Shown: one piece after another, positions 25,387 to 38,551 of the stretch
Layout of the letters: each line of letters starts with the position of its first letter
How positions within the stretch are numbered: the stretch's first letter is position 1
Source of the DNA: Circinella minor
Lineage: Eukaryota; Mucoromycota; Mucoromycetes; Mucorales; Lichtheimiaceae
Direction: 5' to 3'
DNA: 64,000 nt
NCBI GenBank assembly: GCA_016758965.1
Contig: JAEPRB010000210.1
Span: 1-64,000 of the forward strand
Notes under the pieces: generated by a model
What the model saw: only the letters and a program-made list of their open reading frames with translations
The model's database searches: none
What the model was told of the DNA's origin: nothing
Program-made: the position numbers and the translations under genes

Positions 25387-27844
25387 CTACAATCTAATAT
25401 TATTTTTATCATTGCTATTTCCCTTCAAGTGTTCAATGAACACTCCGCCTCGTCCATAAAGAATTCTTCGTACAGTCACCATGTCACTAAAGAATGGCAC
25501 TGTATATCGACTTTTTGGACTCCATGTATCATTTCTCAACTCCAATCGTTGTAACGACTTGAGTCTTATAATTGTTGTTAAAAGAGCATCTCGATCAATA
25601 TCCATCTCCAAATCAGTAAGATACATATTATGAATCATAGAAAAATGTTTCATGCCCTCGGAAGTATGTTGTCGTCGACCAAGTATATGTAAATGTCGCA
25701 GTCGAGGGCAGTTGTGAGCAATACTTTCCAGTACCTTGTCATTTACTTGAATATTGGGATCATTGATTACATTGGAAGTGTTGATAGTAATGGCTTCCAA
25801 ATTTGGACATTGAACAAAAAGCTGGTCGAGTGCTTTTTTGTTGTTATTGTTCCGTTGGAAGGCCGTTATGTTAATACCTGAGGCACCAGGAGATGGGTTC
25901 ACGCTTTTTAAAGATAGCACAAGTTCTCGTAATTGGGGATAATTGTAAGAGGATACCAAATCGTTAAATGTTTTGTAACAAGTGTTCCCTTGTAATTGAC
26001 AACGTAGATAAAGTAACTCGATTGTTCCATGTGTTTTTTCGAGTATTCCCGTACTTGCATCCAGTTGACTCAATTTCACGTAAAGAAAGCTATCAAGTAC
26101 AATTGTACGATGCTTTTGTCCTCTTTTCAATGATTGTTTATACTTGTCACTTGTAGTGCTTTTGTTGTTGTTGCTGCTAGTGCTGTGTGTAAATGAATCT
26201 GATGATGAGGAGGAGGAAGAAGAGGAAGAAGAGGAAGAGAGAATTTCGTTTTTATTATTAGACATCAAAATCGTCATCATATTATTGCTATACTTGTTTT
26301 CATTGGCAACAGCACTCCTGGACGATAATAATTGATTGTCATTATTCTCGTTGGTTTCCATTGCATCCACCGCTGCTGTGCTGTTGCTAATACACGTCCG
26401 AGGCATTTTTGCATCATCACTAACAATTATATCCAAAATATGCGGACAATACTTGACTACATCTTGAATAATAGAACAACATCCATGTGTCAGCACAGAG
26501 GCATCCAAGTATAAGTAAACAAGATTAGGATATCTACTACCCCTTTGACTTGATAACTTTAAGGAATATTGATTATGGCTCGTATATAAAGTTTGGCCGA
26601 ATAATTTAAGGTAAGTAACAGATGGGAAGCTCAATGCTGACACGTCATGATTAGTGGGAAATGTGACGAACTCATCACAATAGCTGGGATTGGAGGTGAG
26701 CTGTGACCGCGTTTGGCAGGTTTGATAAAAAGATAGATGTGTCACCTTCTTTGAACAAACTTGTAGAATAGGTTGAATACTTGTTATTGGATTTTTTGCC
26801 GAAATCACCTGAAAATAACAATTGATAAACTCTAGACGTTTCAGAGTAGGAACGGATTCAATTAGTTTGGCAATTAAATCTCCATCAGTATCACTTAATC
26901 GTAAACCTTTGAGAGCTTTTGTAAATATATAAGTAAAGATGAGTTTAATTTTTTTGTTTATATTAAAATTTTATATATTTGTTTAGACAGCTAAAAATAA
27001 AAATAATTAAAGAAAACAACTTACATAAACTTTCTAAAAGCTGATTAGCACATGAATGAATTAAAAATTGAACAAGTGATTTATTCAATTCTGTTCCAAC
27101 AGAGCCTTCTAAGCACCATTCCTGTATTTGACCAAGTAACAATAGCTTTATGGTGGACATAGTTTGTTGTGAAAATTCACTACTTATAGTAATCTTTTCC
27201 CAAAACACAGGCCAGTTCAATATAAAGTGATGCCATGTTTGAGAAACATTTATACAATTTAGTAATTCTATTACGGTAAGATATTGAAAAATAATGGGTA
27301 GAATATCGCTAGGAAATTTTTGTAATTTGAGATAGACTTCTTTACTATCATTGTAAGTTTGATTTGTTGTTGACGACTGTTGCTGTTTATGTGATAATGT
27401 GATAAATGAAATAACACGATCTTTTTCATACTGTAATAATTTATATAAAGGATGATGAATCGATACCATTTTTAAACCTTGTGTATATGAATCGAGTGCA
27501 GCATCAAGATTATCTTGTTGTTTGTAATAATGTCCTGATGTAAGATATCCTTTAGGTGATGTAGGTGATTTTTTAATTTGATTTTGAGCTTTCTGTTGTG
27601 CTTCAGTTATTTTTTTATTGATATCATTTTTTTTCTTTTTATTACTATTTATAATAGTAGCTTTTCTTTTCATTAATAATGTTCGAGGTAATGATAACGT
27701 TATAGTGGAAGTTGCTGTTGTAGTAGTAGCTTCTCTGGTTGTAGAAGAATCATACTTTGATATCAAAGATAAAGATGACGCTGTTGTATTAGTAATATTA
27801 AACGTTGAACGAATGCTACTATATGCATTAGTCAATGAAACCAT
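25387..27844 (-). CDS. TPR + F-box + LRR protein (Dia2/Pof3-like)
   Basis: Two exons, 27844..27025 and 26915..25387, total 2349 nt (782 aa). A TPR-like pair of helices lies around residues 80-130 (GYLTSGHYYKQQDNLDAALDSYTQGL). The F-box is at about residues 175-225 (LQKFPSDILPIIFQYLTVIELLNCINVSQTWHHFI). Leucine-rich repeats fill the rest (for example LKGLRLSDTDGDLIAKLIES, YPQLRELVLSLKS, CPRLRHLHILG, LKSLQRLELRND), interrupted by a poly-Ser/Asn loop near 26130-26240. The order TPR, F-box, LRR is that of yeast Dia2 and fission yeast Pof3, substrate receptors of SCF ubiquitin ligases linked to replication and telomeres. Mucoralean genomes carry many F-box/LRR paralogues, so orthology is not proven. 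It is convergent with the WD40 gene, 245 bp apart. Confidence 0.8.
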
Positions 27845-29043
27845 GATACTAAATAAATTATATAAAGTACTAGAAAAAGAGAAAGAAAAAAAATATGAAC
27901 GAAGGAGAAAAAAAAAATACCAAATCAGTTTGGTTTGTTATAGTTTTGGTTGTACAAGAAAAGAAAGTTAACTTTCTTAGCAAATATATATATATATAAA
28001 TACATGTATAAGATGGCGCAGGGGAAAGTAAATCTGTATTTGGTCTCATGGACTGGGACTCTCGGGGCGCCACTTTGAATAATTATAGTTTTATGGTATT
28101 ACCATTCCGTGATAAAATCAAAGTTTGTCCTTGCTCAGCAAAGTATTAAACATTTTAACTCTATAATGTTGCGGCTTCTCAGATTTTTAGTACGTAATAG
28201 CAAACAGTTGTTTAGAATTGTGTAAACTATACATTACACACACTCATATATATACCTGCATAAAAAGGTGTCGTCATGTTGACGTAATATCATCTCTTTT
28301 AATCGACTTAGCTTTGCAATGTATGACTTACATTCATGCATTAAATCGAGGAGTTCATAATTTTCGTCGTTTCATTGTTTACTATTTTATAGAGTACACA
28401 ATGGTATATTTTTGTGTTATTTTTTTTAAACGTTTGAAATAGTTTCTTAGCTACATGTATTATTTACGTAGTGATATCCACGAAGTCGAGTTGATTCTAG
28501 GATTAAGATCAATTTATTGTTAAAATCATTTAACTGCTAACAACATGTAATTAGTATTAAAAAAATATACAATCCATCATGCCCTCTGTATATTATCAGA
28601 TTGCCATGCCATCCTTAAAGTAGTAACTGATACTGATGTTAATTTTAATTTATTTGTATGTATTAAGTTACATACGTACTGGATGCTACAAGAAAACAAA
28701 AGAATCAAGTTGATCTCAAAATTTGCCAATATTGAGAGACTGTGTGCAGGTGTTTTTAATTAAAGATATTTCTCAACAGTTTATATCACTAGTGAGATCG
28801 TATAAAAACTAAATCTGCAGAGTTGATACTCTCTTTAGATAACTGAAATATAGATCTTACAAGCTTGTCGACTAAAATCTATTTCTTAAATATATAAAAA
28901 CAGTTTATAAAAAATATATAGCTTTCAAGTCAATTTGCATGATAAGATCGGAGGTACGTACTATTGTAAGACAGAAATAATATTGATACTCTCTTTCTCC
29001 TCTCTTCCTTTTGAAAAAAAAAATACATTCTTCTTGTACTATA
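27845..29043. other. 1.2-kb divergent intergenic region
   Basis: This separates the F-box gene (minus) from the hydrolase gene (plus). It is AT-rich with a short (TA)n tract near 27985-27998. Small open frames in it have no domain, no splice support and biased composition. No RNA gene was recognised. Confidence 0.5.
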
Positions 29044-30115
29044 ATGCAATCGATCAATGTCCAATCACCTAAATCACAAAAAAACAAAGCAACTCCACCA
29101 AAACAGTCAAAATGTCAGTTAAAATTTGACTATTCACCTAGTTCTGACGGGATCGATTATAATTTGCTTATTCTTTTTCATGGTCTTGGTAATTTAAATA
29201 TTTCTATATTGAAATGTTGCTGGCACATAGTGATCAATAGTATTAATATGATTGATTTCTTGTCCTTTTTTTTTTTAAAGGTGATTCCAAAAAACCATTT
29301 GCACAACTTGGTACCAAACTTAATCTTCCACAGACAGCTACACTTGCTATTCAAGCTCCAGAACCTGTACCTTATATGGATGGTTGTTATCAATGGTATC
29401 CAAGTTTTGACTTTTTGACAGGCGATAGTAAGTTTAACCATTATTATCATTATTATCATTTTTATTTATTTATTTATAAACTTTCACTCATTTCATGTAA
29501 TAATAGTGTTAACACCTGCCAATCCTGAGCGATTGAAAGGATTGTTCCGTACACGTAAATTAGTGAGTGAACTATTGGAACATTTAATAACTGATTGTGG
29601 ATTTGAAGCTTCAAGAATTTTTTTATTTGGATTTTCACAAGGAGGGACGGTTGCTTTGGATATTGCTTTATTTGGTAGTGAGATTCGAAATTTAGGAGGT
29701 GTAATAAGTATTAGCGGATATTTATTGGAAGAACAACGAACAGATAAGAAAATTGGTAATGGTTATGGTGGATATATTTTAGTTACTCAAGGTGAAAAAG
29801 ATCAAGTAATTGGTAATCGTAATCAAGGAGAAAAAAAAGTATGTTTCATTTGATATTTTATTTATTCAGTGAGTTTATATTGAGTGAGATAAACTTAACA
29901 TAAATGATTTGTTTTATTTATTTTAGTTTAAAGAAATTCAACGATTGTGTTCACCAGATGCAATCACATCTCAAGTATTTATATCTAACAAAGATCATAC
30001 AATGGCAAATTCATCTGCTGAATGGCGTATCATTCATACATTTTTTGCTGAAAGAATGCCACGAAGAAATTTACAATTAGAAAGCATGTCTGATATTTAT
30101 CTTGTAAATCCTTAA
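29044..30115 (+). CDS. Acyl-protein thioesterase / carboxylesterase-like alpha/beta hydrolase
   Basis: Four exons: 29044..29188, 29281..29427, 29507..29838, 29927..30115, total 813 nt (270 aa). The nucleophile elbow is GFSQGG. The catalytic Asp fits TQGEKDQVIG, and the His fits SNKDHTMANSSAEW. The oxyanion-side loop is LFHGLGDSKKPF. The order and spacing match the phospholipase/carboxylesterase family that includes acyl-protein thioesterases, which remove thioester-linked fatty acids from proteins or cleave lysophospholipids. No signal peptide is seen, so it is probably cytosolic. I chose the ATG at 29044 over an upstream TTG that would add a lysine-rich stub. Substrate is not determinable from sequence. 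A palmitoyltransferase gene (PFA4) lies 7 kb downstream, probably by coincidence. Confidence 0.82.
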
Positions 30116-30365
30116 TCTCCTCCGCCTCTTCAACTATCTTTTTTCTTTCCAGTATTATATATATTATAAATCAATTCAATCCAATAACAACAACAACGAT
30201 AATAACATACATTTTAAACATATATTGTAAAAGAAATATAAAGAAATTTTACATATCATTTTGTTTTCTTTTTAGCTAGAATACTACTACCACTACTGCT
30301 ATTATTACTGCTCTATGATCATATTGAAAACCAAGTTAAAAAAGAAAGAGCAAAAAAAAAAGTTG

Positions 30366-32084
30366 TTAAGTTTGGGGACTTGGTGTTCGAGGAGCACGAC
30401 GTACTGGCGCAGGACTTTTTGATCTTCTTTTGGGACTTGATGAGCGTCGACCAGAAGACGATGATGATCTATTGTTTTTAATTTTGTTTTATATGAAATT
30501 GACCAGTTAGATATTATACTATATTATACCATGTTAGTATTATATACCTTCTTTTTACCCTTCGCTCTGGAGATAGACTACGACGTCGTTGAGGTGGTGG
30601 GGTTCTTCGTCTATAATAGTTATTCAATAAATAATCCATTTTTTTCTTACCAAGTTATATTAATGATATGTATACTGAATTGATTTTTTTTTACCTTTCA
30701 TAAGATCGACCTGGATGTGGACGATGATCAGCTCTTCGATGGTCATAACCATAAGGACCTCTTGGTGGAGGAGGAGGTGGGGTTGGGTAATATGGATTAT
30801 ATCTTCCATATCGTGCTATATATTTTTTTAAAATGTAAAGTTAGTGAATAAGTCCACACACACACACACACACATATATACATATATATAATATGTATTT
30901 ACCATAGCCTGGTGGACCAGGACGTCCTCTACGATTAGGATGATGTTGAAGTGGATGATGATTATGATGATGATTATGATGGTGATGGTGATTATATCGA
31001 TCGTATGAAGGTGGTGGATAATGATGATGATAACGTGATGTTGGTGGAAAAGGTGATGGAGGCAATGGTTGCTCATATGAATTTCTGTTATAACGTGGTT
31101 GTGGTGAAGAGGATGATGTTACAGGCTGTTGATCAGGTCGATAACTATCTCCAGAAAGTCTTGGTGGAATTTCATTATTATTCCGTGGTTCAGGTGGTGG
31201 GGGAGGTAAACGACGGTGATGTCTGGCGCTGCTGTTGCTGTTACCACTGTTGCTAGCACTTTTATTGGTTGAAAGAATAGCGGTTAAAGTTGTGTGTGTG
31301 TCATTAAAGGTTGCATATATATATATATATTTATACTTTTAGTTTTATTATTTATTATAAATTATTACCTAGGACAATCACGCGCAAAGTGACCTACACC
31401 ACCACACTTGTAACATGTATCTACTGAAGGAGGAGGTGGAGGTAATGGTGGAAGTGCTGAAGCTACCGATGCCATGGGTGTAAATCGTCGGTCTGTTTCA
31501 CTATGTGCTAATTCGACGCGAAGAGTGTTGCCAAAGTACTTGCTTCCGTGGAGTCGAAAGATGGCGTCATCGCAAGCTCGTCGATTTTCCAAATCCTTTT
31601 TGTTTATGTATTATTATGAATGAATGAACGATGCCAATTAACCAAACTGTTGTATTACTCTCATATATATAACATGTTTTTTTTTCTCTTTTTTTTTCTT
31701 TCTTTCATCTGGTCGTTATATCTATTTGTTGTGTGATGATGCTAGTTGGGGATTGTCCAAATAATGATAAAAGAATAATAAGGGGTGGGGGAAAATAGAA
31801 TTGGTGTGGTGCGAAGAAAGGGAAAAGCCAAACCTCTTTTTTTTTTTTTTTTAAAAAAAAAAAAACGCGTTTCCTTAGATAACAAAGAAAGAAAGAAAGA
31901 AAAAAGTAATTCACAAATCACTCAAAAGTAAAAACTAATCCCTTTTAAATCTCCAACTTACAACAAAGGCGAAACCATTCTTTGGTTCAATGGATAAAAT
32001 ATGACCATATTTTGTAAACAATTTTCGTAGATCCGCAGTTTGGACTTCTTGTGCCAAGTTACCAACATAAAGTGTTGAAGCCAT
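30366..32084 (-). CDS. RSZ-type SR splicing factor (RRM + CCHC zinc knuckle + RS tail)
   Basis: Six exons: 32084..31962, 31595..31369, 31258..30903, 30815..30695, 30610..30548, 30468..30366, total 993 nt (330 aa). The RRM opens at once with RNP2 (TLYVGNL) and has RNP1-like GFAFVD. One zinc knuckle follows (CYKCGGVGHFARDC, C-x2-C-x4-H-x4-C). Then comes a long Pro/His/Tyr-rich stretch with a poly-His run encoded near 30950-30990, and a short basic Ser/Arg tail (RRRSLSPERR, SSSSGRRSSSPKRRSKSP). This order is that of 9G8/SRSF7 and plant RSZ proteins, nuclear pre-mRNA splicing and export factors. It lies head-to-head with ERG8 across 512 bp. Confidence 0.9.
30854..30872. repeat. (CA)n then (TA)n microsatellite in an SR-gene intron
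   Basis: A CA dinucleotide tract of about nine units, followed by TATACATATATA, lies in the intron between exons 3 and 4 of the SR gene. It is a simple repeat with no other signal. Confidence 0.85.
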
Positions 32085-32596
32085 TCTTCTGTTGTTATTC
32101 CAAACTTAGTTGTTGCTGGTGTTGCTGGTGTTGCTCTTTGCTCGTTGACTATTTATTTAAATTGGTTTGTTGATTTCAAAAGTCTGAAACTGTCAAAACA
32201 AAACAAAACAAAAAAAGTTAAAAAAGAAAAAAGGAAAAAAGAAAAAGGGAAAGGGAAAAAGAAGTAGTTTAATTACGTGGACTGAAATAAGAAAAATAGA
32301 TAAAAATTTGGATACAAGCTCAAAATTAGTTTATCAAGGTATTAAATTATAAGATCACTGTTCTTTATTAGTATTATTTTTTAAAATGATGAATTATTTT
32401 ATTAATAAGATTGAATAATAAATTTTGGTACTTTGAGATATATACAACTGGTATCTTATTATATATAAAAGTAGTTATTCATATCAATTTCCATATTTGG
32501 AATTAATACATGTATTTTCTTTATACTACTTTTCCATCCCCCGATATACTTCTTTTTCTTTACATAAACTTTTTTTCGGGTCATCTTTTGAACATA
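32085..32596. promoter_or_regulatory. Divergent promoter of the SR factor and ERG8
   Basis: These 512 bases lie between two start codons on opposite strands. The region holds GTTGCTGGT tandem units near 32108-32130 and purine-rich AAAAAGGGAAAGGG tracts near 32220-32265. No defined binding site was assigned. Confidence 0.5.
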
Positions 32597-34590
32597 ATGA
32601 CAAATACTACTGTTGTTTCTGCACCAGGAAAAGTTCTCATGACTGGTGGTTATTTGGTACTTGACCAAACTTATCGAGGACTTGTAGTTGGAACTACAGC
32701 GCGATTCTATACTGTCATTCAATCCACTAAAAAAGATGAACGCGGTTCCATTCAAGTGCGTTCACCCCAATTTGATACCAATGCAAACTGGTCTTATACT
32801 GCAACTATTCAAGATGAAAAACTTCAATTTTCTTCTCGGTAAATAAAATAAGTCTTATTTTTGACACGTGTTTCAAACAGTTTAAAATTTTCTTTTCTGT
32901 ATATATGAAATAAAAACTGACAGCTTTCACTTTTTTAGACCTGATTCTTCACAAAACAAATTTGTTGAAACTTGTTTAAGATTCACACTTGAAATAATTT
33001 ATCAACGTACTGGTAAATTATTTGATGATAGTCTTTTGATAACTATTGTTGGTGATAATGATTTCTATTCTCAAAGAGCGCAGGTAAATATATATATATA
33101 TAAATAAATAGGAGTATGTTTTCTATGTTTATACTTACTTATAATAATGATAGCTCGAATCCAAAAATTTATCAAATACAGTTGAATCATTAGCATCATT
33201 AGAACCCTTTTGTAGTACACATGCTACTTTGGGTACTGTTCATAAAACTGGATTGGGTAGTTCAGCTGCATTAACTACTTCTTTAGTAGCTGCTCTATTT
33301 GTTCATCTGACTGATTCAGATTTGGATCAAGATCGTACATTAATTCATAATGTAGCTCAATATGTTCACTGTTTTGCTCAAGGAAAAGTAGGTAGTGGAT
33401 TTGATGTATCTGCTGCAGTGTATGGTAATCATCGATATACTAGATTCAGTCCTGATGTTCTTTCTTCTGTCATGGTAAGTTTCTTAAATATTTAATAAAT
33501 TAAGTGAATGTTAAAAAAGTACTCAATATATGTGAATATATTTTACTATGACAAATAGAATGATCAAGTTGATTCAAAAGAATTACTTAAAGCACTTGAT
33601 CCTGTAACTGGAAGGTAGATATAAATAAAATTGTAATTAGTATGGATAAAGGAATGATATTAAATTAAATAACTAATAATAAATTATAGTTGGGATAATA
33701 TTGTAGTACCTTTTCAATTACCACCTGGTTTAGAATTATTACTTGCTGATGTAGATGCTGGTAGTCATACTCCTACATTAGTTAGTAAAGTTCTTACATG
33801 GAGAAAAAATAATCCTATTGAAGGTAAAATAAATATGTTTGAAATTGTATATACATGATAAAAAAATATATTTAATTTTGACATTTTAATTAGCTAATGA
33901 ATTATGGGGTCAACTTGGAAATATGAATAATAATGTTGAACAACATTTACGTAACTTATCTAAGGCTTCTGAGACTAATCCTGAAGAGTATAAACAAGCT
34001 ATTAAACAATTTTCTGAATTGAAAGCTTCAAAGGTAAGATAATAAATATTAGGATCATAATCAAATATTAAACTGTTGGATATATTTATATCTATATATT
34101 TATATCTATTTATATCTATATATATATATATATATATAGTGGTATACAGTAGAAAACAAAACTTCTATTATGGAAGAATTTATACAATTAGTTGATGATT
34201 TTAGTCAAGTTCGTACTTTTTTACAAAAAATGAGTCAATTATCTGATGTACCAATCGAACCAACTGAACAAACAAAATTATTGGATGCATGCATGAATAT
34301 GGAAGGTGTTATTTTAGCTGGTGTTCCTGGTGGTAAGTATAAAACATATAAACCTATTTTTATCATTATTATTGTTATGTATTAACCAAAGATATATTTT
34401 TATTTTAGCGGGTGGTTATGATGCTATTTATTGTATTGTCCTTTCTAAAAAAGCTAAAGAAACAGTTCGAAATGTATGGTCATCTTGGAAAGAAATGAGT
34501 GTAGGACCATTATTAGCTCAAGCTGATAATAAGGGTATTGCCAAAATTTCAGTAGAATCAGTTAATGGTTTGGGAAGATTCTTATTGTAG
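32597..34590 (+). CDS. ERG8: Phosphomevalonate kinase
   Basis: Eight exons: 32597..32838, 32939..33083, 33154..33474, 33559..33614, 33690..33823, 33894..34033, 34140..34332, 34409..34590, total 1413 nt (470 aa), close to the fungal family length. It opens with the GHMP-kinase motif SAPGKVLMTGGYLVLD. The ATP-binding box is HKTGLGSSAALTTS. VGSGFDVSAAVYG follows, and the C-terminal glycine loop is AGVPGAGGYDAIYC. It phosphorylates mevalonate 5-phosphate to the diphosphate in the mevalonate pathway that feeds sterols and other isoprenoids (family knowledge). The frame is intact throughout. Confidence 0.93.
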
Positions 34591-34763
34591 ATATATATAC
34601 CACATAATTTAATTATATAATAATAATAATGAGAATAACAATAATAATAATAATAATAATAAGTAATAGGATGAAAGGGATAATAATCAAGAAGGGAGAG
34701 AGAAAAAAAAACATATTTACTATTTTGCTCGTATTTTATTTTTTATTTTTTATTTATTTTCAA

Positions 34764-35970
34764 TTAATGATTCAATCCACCAGATTGATTCCATGAAAGT
34801 CGATCATGATCACCAAGTTTTCTATATTTTTTTTAATAAAAAGACCATATCCATAACGCATTACAATTATTAATATATTGATTGTAATATAATATAATAT
34901 AATATAAATAATAAAATTACCTTGGTCGGAAAAAGTGCCATCCAAGGAATATAACACCTAACAATGCACAAGCACATCCCATGATAATATATGATAAACC
35001 CATGAATGGATTTCTATTACCTAAAAAGGATGTACCTGAAAGTACAATTGATTTGGTACCTCCATAAGTTCTAATATCATAATCTATCAATATATATATA
35101 TATATATATATATATTAGTAATAAATATAAAAACCATTTATAGTTAAGAAATAATAACTTACTCATATCTACTTGAACTTCATATGTGCCTGGTTGAAGT
35201 GGTTCACCATTATAATTAGAATATAATTTACGGAAACTAGGATACCAACTTGTTCTCATCCAAACTAAAAAATGTTCATCTTTTGAAGGATCAAATATAT
35301 TATCAGCTGTATAACCATTTGGATATCGTTTACTCCAATTAGGAGGAGGTGTTAATTGATCGATAGGTTGAGATGTTCTTCGATATCGTGTTACGTCTGT
35401 ATGCCATGCAATTCCTTCTTCACTCATCTGATATGTTATATTATCATTTTGACCTTGTGGATTCAATAATGTTAAACTTGAGAATGAATCTATAATTTAT
35501 ATATAATTATTAATTATATAAACTTTCTATCTATCTCTATTCCTTTCTCTTCCTTTTTCTTTACCATTAAACATAGAGTTTGCAATAAGACCACATGGAT
35601 AATATAATTTATCATCAGGAGCTCTACCAATAGGTGCACAAGAAGCATCTGCATCACCTGCCGTTAATGCTTCACCATTTAATTGATTATAACTTAAACT
35701 TTTTACATATTTTCGATGATTTTGATAAAAGTTGGTTAATCTGTAATAAAGGTATATAGGTCCATCAAGTTTTATTGGTATTGAGAATGTGATTGTACAT
35801 CGTGGTACAGTTTCTCCTGGAGGTAGTATTTGACCAGTTAAATAACTTGTTTCTTGAGTTAATTGATAACTTGGTGCTCGGATCACTGATTATTATTATT
35901 ATTATTATCAAAAATTGTATTTATTAGCTCATTTTTCTAAAATTCAAACTGATCGTAAATTACATATCTA

Positions 35971-36026
<56 letters not shown>

Positions 36027-36527
36027 ATTCCCCGCTCCCATCATTTTCCTTTTTATAAGTATAGTATATAATCCTTACCAGTGCGGTTTTCCGAGGTAAA
36101 TTTATAACTATATAGATCTTCCGAGAGTGGCAAAGCTGTTTCATTTGCTGTGATACAGTTTGTATAATCAAGTGTAATCTCATTCACCTAAAGTAACAAA
36201 AATAAACGGATTCCAAAGAGTTAATATAATTCATATTCATCTACGGTAATTTGTTGTGTATACATAGTTTACATATAAATATAGTTACCGTATCACTCGC
36301 GAATAGAAAAAGACCACCAAGGGGTGCAAAGACTATGCCAACAGCGAAAAGAGTAGGTAATACCGTTTTCGGCGTTAAAAGTGGTTGCCAAGCTTTCAAA
36401 CGTTGTTGCTTAAATGCCGTATCTAAATTACATGTTTAATTAACCATTCGTATTATTATTATTATTATTATTATCATTATTGAAAAAAAAACGTACTCGC
36501 TGGTTTTTTACTCTTAAGCTCGGACAT
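34764..36527 (-). CDS. CDC50: CDC50/LEM3 family P4-ATPase (flippase) subunit
   Basis: Seven exons: 36527..36497, 36422..36289, 36187..36079, 35885..35565, 35489..35163, 35083..34921, 34821..34764, total 1143 nt (380 aa). The family signature [15 protein letters not shown] leads into the first membrane span ([23 protein letters not shown]). A large lumenal domain holds the conserved cysteines ([31 protein letters not shown]) and IAWHTDV. A second span is near the C-terminus ([24 protein letters not shown]). These proteins chaperone P4-ATPases such as Drs2 and Dnf1 out of the ER and take part in phospholipid flipping at Golgi and plasma membrane. CDC50 versus LEM3 identity cannot be separated by eye. 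Confidence 0.92.
35963..36027. repeat. (TC)n-(AC)n compound microsatellite in a CDC50 intron
   Basis: About 19 CT units are followed directly by about 13 CA units, inside the intron between CDC50 exons 3 and 4. Another simple tract, (TA)n at 35091-35115, lies in the intron between exons 5 and 6. Confidence 0.9.
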
Positions 36528-36999
36528 TGTTTATTATGCTTTAAATTAGTGAGAACAAAAAAAAAAGGGAAAAGAAACGGGATGGAGAACCGAAAAAAAA
36601 AGTGTGAAAAAAAAGGCGGAGATGAGCCTTTTGAGTATTTCTTTTTCAAGTTAAAAAAAAAAGAGAGAGAGAAAAGATAAAAGTGGTAAAAGAGTTAAGG
36701 TTTAAAAGTAGTAGGTAAAGAATAACTAGACATCAGCCTCTGTGACTATATAAATATAGATATGTATATAACTTTGAATTTAAATTTCCATATAAAGACT
36801 ATCGTTATTACTGCTATGAATATATTACATATATAAAATATATAATATATCTCTCTCTCTCTCTCTCTCTCTTTTTAAAATCATTTGTACGTACTTGAAC
36901 AAGGTAAATAATATGATATATATTTGTGGAAAAGGAAATTAATTATTTAATATTAAATAATTTATGTTTACAAGCTGAGAAATAAAGGGGAGAGAAGAA
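36528..36999. promoter_or_regulatory. Divergent promoter of CDC50 and PFA4
   Basis: These 472 bases lie between start codons on opposite strands. A (CT)n tract at about 36850-36871 lies roughly 130-150 bp before the PFA4 ATG. No factor site is assigned. Confidence 0.45.
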
Positions 37000-38551
37000 A
37001 TGGTATCTTCTTTAGTTATTGGTCGACTTTATACATTCGGTGTATCTCTCTTAATTGCCTTGATTGCATATCCATCTCAAATATTTTTATTCATTCCTGC
37101 TTTTGACAATGTATCTACTACTTTCAAAGTTTTGATTCCATTAAACCTTTTGGTTATTATGGTTTACTGGAATTATTATTTGGCTGTACAAACAGATCCA
37201 GGAAGAGTCCCTATTGAATGGGTAAAATATATAAAATAAATTTTGTGTAAATATATTCTCTCTTTCTCATACTTATTTATAAACTTAGGTTGACAAAATA
37301 CCAGAATCAATATTAATACCTTGTAATGAAGAAAGAAGAGCTGAAGGTATAACAGGACCAAGGTTTTGTAAAACATGTGATATCTATAAACCACCAAGAA
37401 CCCATCATTGTCGATATTGTCGTCGTTGTGTACTTAAAATGGATCATCACTGTCCATGGATTAATAACTGTGTTGGATATTTTAATTATGCACATTTTGT
37501 AAGATTTACACTTTATGTTAATATAGCATGTCTTTATATTTTAATCCTTTTGATATGGCGTATTCATAAAATATTAGATGATCTACAACATTTTCGGGTA
37601 TGTATAACTATTTCAAAATAGAAAATAATTGATATGAAAGTAAATAATAACATCTTTATTTTAGTTTGATTCGGAACCTAATACAGCTCAAGTCATCTTA
37701 TATGTTGTAGAATTCGCATTATCATTTTGTGTTTTCTTTTGTGTTGGAATGTTAAGTGTTTATCATTTATATTGTGTGACTCAAAATCAAAGTACAATTG
37801 AAGGATGGGAACGGAGTAAAGTTACTCGATTAATCCGTAGAAAACGTATTTCACCAGTAAGTAAAATTTTCTTTTGGGATTAACAATATAAATAGTTATT
37901 AACATATATTATCTAGGTAAAATATCCATTTGATATTGGTTTTTATAGAAATATATGTTTTGTTATGGGTGATAATCCATTGCTTTGGTTATGGCCACAA
38001 CAAGCTCGTGGTGATGGTCTTTCATTTCCTGTAAGACCTAATACAGGTAAATATATATATATATACCATTTATTACAAGAAAATTTCTTTAATAACCATA
38101 AATGTATAATAATATAGATCCTGAGATTCCATTTTATTGGCCACCACGAGATCCAGATGAGCTTCGACCTTCTATTTTCTCTAATCGATATCATCAACAA
38201 CAACAACAAATACATGGAGGAGAAGAAGTTATTGATAATAATAATAATACTGAAGATTATGTAGATTCAGATGAATATTATGATTCAGGAAGTTTATCAG
38301 ATAGTGATTATTCAATTAGTGATGAAGAAGAAAGGTTACGTCAACCTGTCATGCGTATGAAACGACAATACCGTCGAGTTTCTAATCACAAACAACAACA
38401 ACAACAACAACATTCTCCACAACCTATATCTTCATCATCATCATCTAATTTATTACTATCACAATCACCACCACTTATGGAACAATACCCTGAATCAAAT
38501 CATCATGTACCATTGGTTGCAAGAAATATAATTATGAAAAAGGATGATTAA
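37000..38551 (+). CDS. PFA4: DHHC palmitoyltransferase, Pfa4 type
   Basis: Five exons: 37000..37221, 37289..37597, 37665..37856, 37917..38046, 38118..38551, total 1287 nt (428 aa). Four membrane spans are visible. The Cys-rich domain reads [36 protein letters not shown] with the catalytic DHHC. The post-domain signature [27 protein letters not shown] is typical of fungal Pfa4, followed by a [21 protein letters not shown] tail motif. Yeast Pfa4 S-acylates chitin synthase Chs3 and some amino-acid permeases at the ER. A Gln-, Asn- and Ser-rich acidic tail of about 130 residues is an addition here. The reading frame is intact. Confidence 0.93.

Noticed and set aside
29011..29043. TTG-initiated extension of the hydrolase
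   Set aside because: It adds a lysine stub from an A-run; the ATG at 29044 is a normal start.
31836..31866. Poly-T followed by poly-A foldback
   Set aside because: Simple homopolymer runs in an intron of the SR gene; no terminal structure or target duplication.
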